Source: Bdellovibrionales bacterium (lineage in GTDB: Bacteria > Bdellovibrionota > FAC87 > UBA2466 > JACKAF01). From it: a stretch of 38,892 nucleotides of DNA. Both the position numbers and the translations under genes were made by a program. The stretch lies in NCBI GenBank assembly GCA_020435295.1, contig JAGQZV010000008.1:1-38892 (forward strand), read 5' to 3'. Of the stretch, positions 32,935-38,892 are shown piece after piece (the stretch's first letter is position 1; each line of letters opens with the position of its first letter). The notes under the pieces were generated by a model, which ran no database searches, was not told where the DNA came from, and saw only the letters and a list, made by a program, of their open reading frames with translations.

Positions 32935-32960
32935 TTACGTTCCTTTTGGGGGGAACGTAA
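32935..32960. repeat. Second hairpin in the same intergenic region
   Basis: TTACGTTCC, eight-base loop, GGAACGTAA: perfect 9-bp stem, 17 bases after the first hairpin. The arm sequences differ from the first hairpin apart from sharing the TTAC motif. The two together look like a tandem hairpin element in a gap that separates two operons. Confidence 0.5.
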
Positions 32961-33073
32961 CTGAAAAACTTTTTAGGCACTGCTCCCACTCTTCGCCAAC
33001 GTGCGCTTCGACGCAGTGCCTTGAAACGTCGGGATATGTAACGCATCGAGTTTTTGAAAGCAAGGGAAAATAG

Positions 33074-33106
33074 AAAAAAAATTCCCGCAGCGTCATAGCG
33101 CGCGGG
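33074..33106 (-). terminator. Rho-independent terminator of the tldD-tldE-mgtE operon
   Basis: On the minus strand CCCGC-GCG, a six-base loop, CGC-(T)-GCGGG forms an 8-bp stem with one bulged base, followed by AA and eight T residues (33081-33074). It lies 43 bases after the stop of the MgtE-like gene and would end the four-gene transcript. Confidence 0.7.
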
Positions 33107-33148
33107 CTAGTGTATAACTATTGGAAATAAATGGTTGTTTTCTCTGGG

Positions 33149-34168
33149 TTAGAATAGCTTGGCGATGCCTAAGGCGATGACTAGGTACAGAACCAACGTC
33201 GAGGCATCAGCGATGGCTAATACCACGGGCCCAGCAGCTATCTGAGGATCGACTTTCATTCGGTGGAAAAGTGCCGGAAAAACGTGGCCCAGCGTGCAGG
33301 CAGAGATAAAGCCCACCAAGATAGTAAGGGTAATACTGAGCGATAGGGCGAGGGATCCTTTCCACAAATACACGGGGCCTGCGATACAAATGCTGCAACC
33401 GATAGCCAGCAGGACCGCCACAGTGGCTTCTCGAGCAAACAGTTGGCGCAAGCGTGGGCGTTTGGCGACGCGGTGCAGGTGTCCGATCACGATGGACATC
33501 GTTTGCATGCCCATGCTCTCTGTGATGATAAGCAAGATCGGCACAAAGGCGAGGTACAATACTGCATCCTTCAAGCCGCTGGCGAGATCATGAATGAAAA
33601 AAGCCGAGATTGCGCCTCCCAACAGATTGATAAGTAACCAAGGCAGCCGGCTCCAAGCAAGTTCAACTGGGCTGTCAACGGGCTCACTCTTGATTCCAAG
33701 TAGCTCGAATAATTCTCCTCGTGAGCGTTCCTGATAGAGCTCCTCCAGGTCTTTTTCGTACTCATCGATGAGCTCATGCGCGTGGAGTACGCCGACAATT
33801 TGACCGTCGCTATTGGTGACCGGTAGACTTAGGAAGCGATCTTTTGAAAAAATTCGGTATGCTTCTTCAATCGCCATGTCTTCAGAAACCGAAACTACTC
33901 CTTTGGCGTAGATATCTGAAACTTTCTGGTCGTCTGACGAGACCAGAAGGTTACGCACCGACACAACACCACTGAGCTTCTTTTGTTCGTCCACGACGTA
34001 GATATAAAAAATTCCGTGGCGGGCGGATTGGCGAATGACGCGAATGGCTTCGCCCACCGTCAAGTAGAGGGAAATGGTGATGAAGTTGGGGATGCAAAGT
34101 TCCTTCACCCGGTGCTTGGAGTGAAGGACGGGTTTTTGACGGCGTGCCATTAAAGAAAAATGACTCAT
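33149..34168 (-). CDS. MgtE-like divalent cation transporter, lacking the N domain and with altered filter
   Basis: Inner-membrane protein of 339 residues. Two CBS domains (about 25-140, with GVVSVRNLL and GVLHAHELID) precede five membrane helices of the MgtE type. The MgtE N domain (superhelix) is missing, so the CBS pair starts the protein. The pore motif normally GGNxGxQ reads TESMGMQT here, while the TM5 Asp is kept (VVLAIADASTL). Mg2+ selectivity may therefore differ. Start ATG 34168 overlaps the tldE stop as ATGA; the region upstream of it in the same frame is inside tldE. Last gene before a terminator. Confidence 0.8.
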   Translation of the reverse strand: MSHFSLMARRQKPVLHSKHRVKELCIPNFITISLYLTVGEAIRVIRQSARHGIFYIYVVDEQKKLSGVVSVRNLLVSSDDQKVSDIYAKGVVSVSEDMAIEEAYRIFSKDRFLSLPVTNSDGQIVGVLHAHELIDEYEKDLEELYQERSRGELFELLGIKSEPVDSPVELAWSRLPWLLINLLGGAISAFFIHDLASGLKDAVLYLAFVPILLIITESMGMQTMSIVIGHLHRVAKRPRLRQLFAREATVAVLLAIGCSICIAGPVYLWKGSLALSLSITLTILVGFISACTLGHVFPALFHRMKVDPQIAAGPVVLAIADASTLVLYLVIALGIAKLF

Positions 34169-35565
34169 CGTTGACTTCCCGTTACAGAAATTCCGTCCGC
34201 AATAAGGGTGGGACATTCTTCGGAAGCGTTGATGACGACACGCTCTTTAGAAAGACCAAAAAGCCCGTCTTTAAGCGCCTCAAAGATATTCCCCGAAATC
34301 AGCGTTTCTTTGCCCACGTACGCAGGTTTGCCATCGATGCACCAATCTGCTGCTTTGGCGACGCCAGAAAAATCTCCCGTAACGGGATCCACGTTGCCGG
34401 AAAAACGGTGAATGAGAAGGTACTCTTTTTGCTGTGCGGCCGCTCGGACCATCAATGCGGAACGTGGTTCGATCCCGCCCTCCATGCAAAGACAGAACGC
34501 TCCGACGCCAGGCAGGCTGCTCGGCCCGCCTGCTGCGTGGCCGTTTGAGTGCGCCTGACCTAAGGCCTTAGTGGCATAGGAGTCGAGCAGAAATTCGCTT
34601 AGAACTCCTTTGTTGAGTAAGGTCGTGTTCCTCGTAGGTATCCCTTCACGATCAAAAAGTGCAGCGCCGGTGCGATCAGAGAGCCAGGGAAGATCTTGGA
34701 CACTAATAGCTGGATGTAGAACGCATTGGCCCAAGTCGCCCGCGCTCCAACGAGTGCTACCTTCCACCACGTTGCGTCCGTTAAAGTGGTAGGCAAGTCC
34801 GGAAAGTAATATCTGAGCTACCGCTCGGGGCGAAAATGCCACTAAGCCCTTATAGCTTTTGGTTGGCCCCGTTTTTAGGCCCTCTAGAAGCTGGCTGCAA
34901 AAATCGCGGGTCGAGAGAAGCAGTTTCTCTTGAACCTGAATTGGATTGCGCGCCATTTCCTGAAAGTAGTCAAAACTGGTGATTTGGTTTCCGTCTACGC
35001 CCATTCCCATGAGAGACCAGTACGCGGCGTTCTCGGTGGCTCGCATGAGTGTTCCCTTGGAGTTACTTACGAGCGTTGCGCCAGCGACAATATCGATACT
35101 GCCTTCATTTAGACGGAAGCGCTTGTCGCGAGTGGCTGCATCTTTCAGGAGCCGTGCCCATTCTTTTTGAGTTTGAAGCGACACCTGAAAAAGCTCTTTG
35201 TCGAACAAATTCAATTTGGTGTCCGAAGAGAGATTGGGTCCGGCCTCAATACTGATGAAGGGGTTTTGGGGAGATACCGCAGCTATTTGCACTGAGCGTG
35301 CAGCGATCTCCTTCAACTCTTTTGGATCTACGGTGTTGCACGACGAAAAGCCTTGCTTGCCTTCCACCAAAGTGCGGATTCCAAAAACGTAATTGTCGTC
35401 AGTCGATGCCAGATGAAAATCCTGCTTTTCCAATGTAATCTTTGTTTTGTGAAGGAAGGTCCCGCAGACCTCGACCGCTTCGGCCCCAGCTTTTAGGGCG
35501 TGCGACTGTAGCTCTAAAGCCGTGTTTTCTAATTGTTGCTCTTCAGCTTTTAGGTATTTGCTCAT
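34165..35565 (-). CDS. tldE: TldE/PmbA family protein
   Basis: Non-metal-binding partner of TldD; in other bacteria TldD-TldE forms a heterodimeric protease that degrades unfolded peptides and matures microcins and similar peptides. The 466-residue protein shows the family C-terminal blocks: FDREGIPTRNTTLLNKGVL, LDSYATKALGQAHSNGHA, FSGNVDPVTGDFSGVAKA and KETLISGNIFEAL. There is no HExxxH motif, as expected for TldE. It overlaps tldD by four bases at its start and the MgtE-like gene by four at its end. Confidence 0.9.
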   Translation of the reverse strand: MSKYLKAEEQQLENTALELQSHALKAGAEAVEVCGTFLHKTKITLEKQDFHLASTDDNYVFGIRTLVEGKQGFSSCNTVDPKELKEIAARSVQIAAVSPQNPFISIEAGPNLSSDTKLNLFDKELFQVSLQTQKEWARLLKDAATRDKRFRLNEGSIDIVAGATLVSNSKGTLMRATENAAYWSLMGMGVDGNQITSFDYFQEMARNPIQVQEKLLLSTRDFCSQLLEGLKTGPTKSYKGLVAFSPRAVAQILLSGLAYHFNGRNVVEGSTRWSAGDLGQCVLHPAISVQDLPWLSDRTGAALFDREGIPTRNTTLLNKGVLSEFLLDSYATKALGQAHSNGHAAGGPSSLPGVGAFCLCMEGGIEPRSALMVRAAAQQKEYLLIHRFSGNVDPVTGDFSGVAKAADWCIDGKPAYVGKETLISGNIFEALKDGLFGLSKERVVINASEECPTLIADGISVTGSQR

Positions 35566-36962
35566 TCTTGAACCCCGCCTACTAGGGCTTTGCAGCGGAT
35601 ATAGGGGCCACCGGCGTCGACTTTGGCCGGCTGTCCTTTTCCGCAGTAACCTGCCCCCAAGTCCAACTTGAACTCTTGGGAAACAGCATCGACGGTGGAA
35701 AGTACCTTGAACGCCTGTCCTGAAATGGTTGCGCCACGCAATAACTCGGTTACTTTTCCGTTCTTGATTCGTGAAACATTTTGCGCCCCGAACATAAATT
35801 CACCGGTAGAGTCTGCTTGTCCACCTCGGGGGCCGTCCACGAGATAGCCATCTTCAGTACTGGCGATGATTTCCTCGATGGATTGTGCGCCCGGACGGAT
35901 ATATGTGTTGCGCATCCGAATGAGGGGTTCGTCGTTATAAAGCCACGCACGCGCGTTCCCGGTGGGCTCGACGTCAAATGCGGCGGCGGACTCGCGGTTA
36001 TGTAAGTACGATTTTAGAACACCCTCTTTGATGATTTCCGTACTTTGAGTGGGTACGCCCTCATCGTCCACGAGCAAGTCGCCACCCCCATGCGGGGCAC
36101 CGTCGACGCGTCCGCCATCTACGAGAGTCACGAGCGGGCTTGCCACCGTTTGACCTAATTTGCCCGCCGCGACTGAGCCAGAAAGCACGAAGTCCGCTTC
36201 GACTGTGTGTCCGATGGCTTCGTGAGACAGCAGGCCTACCATTGCGGGAGATAAAATCAAAGTGGCCAGCCCCCCCTGCACGCGAGGAGCACCGACGAGA
36301 TCCACCGCCAGCCGAGCGGCTTCCTCGCTTAGTGAGTCGATGGAATGATCTTCAAAGAGACACTCCCAGGAGCCGGTGCGCCCAACTGTCTGCGTGGCCG
36401 AGGCTTTTTCTCCCGCCTTTCCCGCGAATGCAGAAAGCCTAAATTCGTTACGCACGAGACGAGAAAGCGCGTCGGCTCCATCGCTTGTAATGACAATTTT
36501 GTCTTCAAAAATCTCATTATAGTAGCCGGAAGCGGTTTCTATCGCCGGTGACTTGTCCCTCGTTTGTGCTTCTGCTCGCCGTACCGCTTCAAGTTTTTCT
36601 TCGAGGCTCATTTCAGAAAGCGACTCGTACCCAGAAAGCACAAACTCCCCCTTGGCAAGGCGCACTGGTGGCAGCGTTTTTACTTTGGATTGCTTTACTT
36701 GGCTGAGAGAGGTGCCACATTCGATGGCGCGCTTTAGTGACTTCTCCAGGCTGCTGTCGGACAAGTCAGAAGTAGCCGAGAATCCCCAAGCGCCGTTAAC
36801 AAGCACGCGGATTCCAACTCCCGAAGTAACGGACGATTTTAGCTGCTTTACCAAACCCTTCTGAACTTGGAGCGTTTGTACGTGCCTTCGATGGTATCTG
36901 AATTCCACCCAGTGCGGGGAACGAGACGCTAAAAGTTTAAGTTTGGCTGAGAGGTCTTTCAT
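35562..36962 (-). CDS. tldD: TldD metalloprotease
   Basis: Catalytic partner of TldE. The zinc motif HEAIGH (247-252) lies in LLSHEAIGHTVEADFV. Other family blocks are YLHNRESAAAFDVEPTGNAR and EPLIRMRNTYIRPG, and the C-terminal FKLDLGAGYCGKGQPAKVDAGG. Length 466, equal to the partner. The ATG overlaps the upstream membrane protein stop (ATGA) and the stop overlaps tldE. No ribosomally made peptide substrate gene is evident beside it. Confidence 0.92.
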   Translation of the reverse strand: MKDLSAKLKLLASRSPHWVEFRYHRRHVQTLQVQKGLVKQLKSSVTSGVGIRVLVNGAWGFSATSDLSDSSLEKSLKRAIECGTSLSQVKQSKVKTLPPVRLAKGEFVLSGYESLSEMSLEEKLEAVRRAEAQTRDKSPAIETASGYYNEIFEDKIVITSDGADALSRLVRNEFRLSAFAGKAGEKASATQTVGRTGSWECLFEDHSIDSLSEEAARLAVDLVGAPRVQGGLATLILSPAMVGLLSHEAIGHTVEADFVLSGSVAAGKLGQTVASPLVTLVDGGRVDGAPHGGGDLLVDDEGVPTQSTEIIKEGVLKSYLHNRESAAAFDVEPTGNARAWLYNDEPLIRMRNTYIRPGAQSIEEIIASTEDGYLVDGPRGGQADSTGEFMFGAQNVSRIKNGKVTELLRGATISGQAFKVLSTVDAVSQEFKLDLGAGYCGKGQPAKVDAGGPYIRCKALVGGVQE

Positions 36963-37627
36963 TCGTTTGCCTTCCTGCGCAGGTCAAAATAATAGTGGCA
37001 GACAAAAACATCAATCACGGCCCCGAGCACTATGGCAAGTACGAGGTGGATCAGAAGAATCCCCCCCCGGTGCACCATGACTCCTAACGTGGATGGGAAA
37101 AGCAACTTTCCGAGAGCGGCCCCTAGGAAGTAAGACCAGGTCATTATTGCGATGATGCCAACAACGAGTCCGCATGTCTTAAGCAGGTGGCGCTGTGCGA
37201 GTTTCTTGGATCGGTGCATGTACACGGAAAGAGGGAGTCCACTCTCTTCCATGATGAGGTACGGAACGAACAAATAGATGGCTGCGAAAAAGATTCCCGG
37301 CAATAGTATCGCGGCAAAGCCAAGCAAGATGATCAGGCCGGTGGCTAGGCTCGCTGCAAAGAGAGATCGCCATTGTCCGAAGGCCGTGCCAAGCGCAGCT
37401 TTCCAGTTTGTTTGTTTTTCAAGTACCCAAAAGGTGCCTGCCGAGCTGAGGTAAGAAGTTAGAAAAAGGTACGGGATAAAAATCAGGGCCCCCCAGAATG
37501 GGTTCGCATCTGTCCACGCTTCGCACAGATCCTGAAGCGGGTTAATGGAGGCGGCAGGGAGTTGTACCCAGAGCAGCGGCCAAAAATTCTTACGCAAGTT
37601 TTGGATGGCGGCCCGGACGGTGCTCAA
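36959..37627 (-). CDS. Multi-pass membrane protein of unknown function
   Basis: About 222 residues with roughly five to six hydrophobic segments, for example FWGALIFIPYLFLTSYLSS, SLATGLIILLGFAAILLPGIF, FAAIYLFVPYLIM and the last GGILLIHLVLAIVLGAVI. The YLIMEESGLPLSVYMHRSKKLAQRH segment (cytosolic, basic) resembles uncharacterised DUF-type integral membrane proteins of glycerophosphodiesterase-membrane or YciC type. I chose TTG 37627 because AAAGGAGC lies five bases upstream and the ATG 37657 overlaps the -10 of the likely promoter. It begins the chain with tldD, overlapping it by four bases. Confidence 0.65.
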   Translation of the reverse strand: MSTVRAAIQNLRKNFWPLLWVQLPAASINPLQDLCEAWTDANPFWGALIFIPYLFLTSYLSSAGTFWVLEKQTNWKAALGTAFGQWRSLFAASLATGLIILLGFAAILLPGIFFAAIYLFVPYLIMEESGLPLSVYMHRSKKLAQRHLLKTCGLVVGIIAIMTWSYFLGAALGKLLFPSTLGVMVHRGGILLIHLVLAIVLGAVIDVFVCHYYFDLRRKANE

Positions 37628-37655
37628 GCTTGCTCCTTTACGAATACAGTTTCTC

Positions 37656-37685
37656 ATTATACCTAAGTATTTGTGTCGCAAGCAA
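37656..37685 (-). promoter_or_regulatory. Promoter of the membrane protein-tldD-tldE-mgtE operon
   Basis: On the minus strand TTGCTT (37685-37680), an 18-bp spacer and a perfect TATAAT (37661-37656). Predicted transcription start near 37649, about 22 bases before the TTG start at 37627. It overlaps the 5' end of the divergent C45-like gene (GTG 37673). Confidence 0.55.
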
Positions 37686-38548
37686 AAACTCAAGCCACCC
37701 ACCCCTATCCGGACCGGCCACTCAAAGTACTGCACCTTAGCGGGTCTGACTATGAGATCGGCCGAGCCCACGCCGATGCACTCGGAGATTCGGTGCGTCA
37801 GGGCATGGTGCATTTCTACTACGAGTTTTGGCAGCGAATGTTGGGTTCGGTGAACATTGGTGGCACCGAGGGTTGGCTGGTTAGGCGTGTGCAGAAGTTA
37901 GTGGATCCCTTTTTGGTGAAACGCCTGGCGAAGAACATTCCACCATCCGCGTTGGATCGGCTGCGGGGGGTGGCAGAGGCCAGTGAGCTGCCGATGGAGC
38001 AGTTACTCACCATCGTTGTATTGCCCGACTTGCTACCGTGGCTGCAGGCGTTGTCCACTCGTTTTCAGCCCGATGCCTTTGTGGGAGTCAGCGCCCCGAC
38101 GTTTGGCTGTTCCAGTTTTGTAAATCGAGGGGAGTTTTTCCTACACGGCCGTAATCTTGATTTTCCTGGCGTGGCCTATTGGGATCGTTACCCCGTTATT
38201 CAGTGCACCCAACGCGATGCCGGAAAGTATCGCTTCATTGGGTTTACGACGGCAGGAGTTCCCATCTGTGGCATTACCGGGATCAATGAAGCACAGATCT
38301 CGGTTTCTCTACACCAACATTACTGCAAAACGACCAATACCAAAGGGGTGTTGCCCTTTGTGATCGGGGAAGAGATCCTCAGTGAGGCCGGCTCACTTGC
38401 GGAGGCCAAGGCCATACTTCAACGCCACCGAGTCGCCACCTCATGGGCGTTTGTGGTTACCGATGGCAAAACACGTGATGCGTTTATTGGGGCTATGGCC
38501 TGGAGGAGGGGGCCTCGACCCGGGTGCTGCTCCATGCCGGGCGGCTGA
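37673..38548 (+). CDS. C45-type Ntn-hydrolase / acyltransferase-like protein, 3' end replaced
   Basis: Residues 1-272 resemble the C45 autoproteolytic acyltransferase/hydrolase family (isopenicillin N acyltransferase-like). The N-terminal part SGSDYEIGRAHADALGD is followed by a helical region. The block PTFGCSSFV with Cys146, where self-cleavage creates the nucleophile, leads into FLHGRNLDFPGVAYWDRYP and GVPICGITGINEAQISVSLHQ. AWAFVVTDG-like SWAFVVTDGKTRDAFIG is the last family-like piece. At about base 38490 the sequence turns GC-rich; the last ~19 residues are out-of-frame reading of a foreign gene. Start is GTG 37673 with no clear ribosome-binding site. No signal peptide is seen. Family length is usually above 330 residues, so it is truncated. 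Confidence 0.72.
   Translation: MSQAKTQATHPYPDRPLKVLHLSGSDYEIGRAHADALGDSVRQGMVHFYYEFWQRMLGSVNIGGTEGWLVRRVQKLVDPFLVKRLAKNIPPSALDRLRGVAEASELPMEQLLTIVVLPDLLPWLQALSTRFQPDAFVGVSAPTFGCSSFVNRGEFFLHGRNLDFPGVAYWDRYPVIQCTQRDAGKYRFIGFTTAGVPICGITGINEAQISVSLHQHYCKTTNTKGVLPFVIGEEILSEAGSLAEAKAILQRHRVATSWAFVVTDGKTRDAFIGAMAWRRGPRPGCCSMPGG
38484..38500. other. Abrupt composition and gene junction
   Basis: Left of here a typical 60-base line has 25 G+C (38281-38340). Right of it lines have 44 of 60 (38521-38580) and 52 of 60 (38701-38760). At the same point the C45-like reading frame ends and a NorQ/CbbQ reading frame begins in another frame. No repeat, tRNA or transposase marks the site, which favours a chimeric assembly join over integration. 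Confidence 0.75.
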
Positions 38549-38661
38549 TCGCCAGCGGGCTGTCGGTCACCGAAGCCTGCGCCGTCGCCCTGGCCCTGCC
38601 CCTGAGCGACGACGCCGATGTGCGGGAGGCCCTGATGAAGGCCATCGAGAGCTGCCTGTAG
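38491..38661 (+). pseudogene. C-terminal fragment of a NorQ/CbbQ-type MoxR AAA+ ATPase
   Basis: Fifty-six codons ending in TAG at 38659-38661, reading GYGLEEGASTRVLLHAGRLI, then ASGLSVTEACAVALALPLSD and DADVREALMKAI. EEGASTR.L..AGRLI..G and the following LSDDADVREAL match the C-terminus of NorQ/CbbQ ATPases, chaperones that insert metal or activate nitric oxide reductase or Rubisco. The rest of the gene is not present to the left, where unrelated sequence lies. Codon use is almost wholly G/C at third positions, unlike every other gene in the window. Confidence 0.75.
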
Positions 38662-38675
38662 GCGCCGGGGGTTCC

Positions 38676-38892
38676 ATGGCGCCACGGACCCATGCCCCAT
38701 CCAAGGCCGCCGCCGGGCCCCGGCCGGCGGGCGGCTACAACGGTACCCGGGCCGCCGCCGGACCGCCGGACCGCCCCGAAACCGTGGCCGGCTTCTGCCG
38801 CGAGCTGTTCGAATCCGGCGCCCTGCGCGGCGCCGGCGCGGCGGCCCAGGCGGCGGTGGAGACGGCCTGCGGGCGCGTCGTCCTGCACCTGG
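38676..38892 (+). CDS. Start of a GC-rich gene, incomplete at the window edge
   Basis: Open frame from ATG 38676 (MAPRTHAPSKAAAGPRPAGG) running past the end of the window, 14 bases after the NorQ/CbbQ fragment stop. The N-terminal ~35 residues are Ala/Pro/Gly-rich; after that PETVAGFCRELFESGALRG looks like a folded helical start. I do not recognise the family; NorD/CbbO often follow NorQ/CbbQ, but this start does not show that. High GC makes long open frames in all phases likely, so confidence is limited. Confidence 0.4.
   Translation, partial: MAPRTHAPSKAAAGPRPAGGYNGTRAAAGPPDRPETVAGFCRELFESGALRGAGAAAQAAVETACGRVVLHL

Noticed and set aside
38493-38888. Long minus-strand open frame in the GC-rich end
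   Set aside because: At 73-87% G+C per line, stop codons are rare in all frames. The plus-strand NorQ/CbbQ reading explains the sequence better.
1-38892. tRNA, rRNA, CRISPR, insertion sequences, prophage
   Set aside because: I looked for T-loop-like motifs, regularly spaced repeats and transposase or integrase motifs and found none that could be supported.

Overview
The window reads as chromosomal DNA of a free-living or predatory Gram-negative bacterium, most like the Bdellovibrionota (inference). Supporting signs are secreted serine and zinc peptidases, flagellin, an aromatic amino acid hydroxylase with a long C-terminal extension, many lipoprotein and signal-peptide genes, and tight gene packing. 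No rRNA, tRNA, CRISPR array, prophage or insertion sequence was seen. The last ~400 bases (from about 38,490) are a different, extremely GC-rich sequence that does not fit the rest and looks like a chimeric join.

Layout. 1-1117: tail of a caa3-type cytochrome oxidase cluster (subunit IV, a CAVCFG membrane protein that may be a fusion, a small exported protein). 1119-2864: phenylalanine/aromatic amino acid hydroxylase. 2984-5100: TPR/winged-helix regulator translationally coupled to a secreted protein. 5364-9776: M14 carboxypeptidase, PPC-domain protein, glyoxalase II, GT2 glycosyltransferase, V8/trypsin-like protease and a small exported protein. 10063-12192: hybrid histidine kinase with two degenerate receiver-like domains, then an L,D-transpeptidase with a probable leaderless mRNA. 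12245-16844: TCA-cycle operon icd-mdh-sucC-sucD-ndk, with a good promoter and a 16-bp palindrome. 17010-18396: pterin carbinolamine dehydratase overlapping an HtrA protease. 18393-20366: CheD-like protein, free-methionine-sulfoxide-reductase-like GAF protein, and a flagellin gene interrupted by one in-frame TAA. 20788-22391: CoaB-like protein and a sigma-54 activator without a sensor domain. 22498-27080: envelope polysaccharide cluster (GT9-like, pyruvyltransferase-like, two tandem membrane-anchored SGNH hydrolases). 27228-28333: zincin and lipoprotein. 28330-29406: 4-hydroxyphenylpyruvate dioxygenase. 29464-32756: ffh-rpsP-khpA-rimM-trmD housekeeping operon. 33149-37627: four-gene chain (membrane protein, tldD, tldE, mgtE-like), every junction a 4-nt ATGA overlap, ending in a terminator. 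37673-38490: C45 acyltransferase-like gene cut off by the GC-rich sequence, which carries the C-terminus of a NorQ/CbbQ ATPase.

How the genes fit together. Phe hydroxylase, pterin dehydratase (cofactor recycling) and HPPD supply the steps from Phe to homogentisate, although they are scattered. The TCA genes form one transcription unit. Four convergent gene pairs share a 4-nt CTAG/TTAG at their stop codons. Two genes carry apparent lesions worth checking as sequence errors or real biology: the flagellin nonsense codon and the rimM 5' end.
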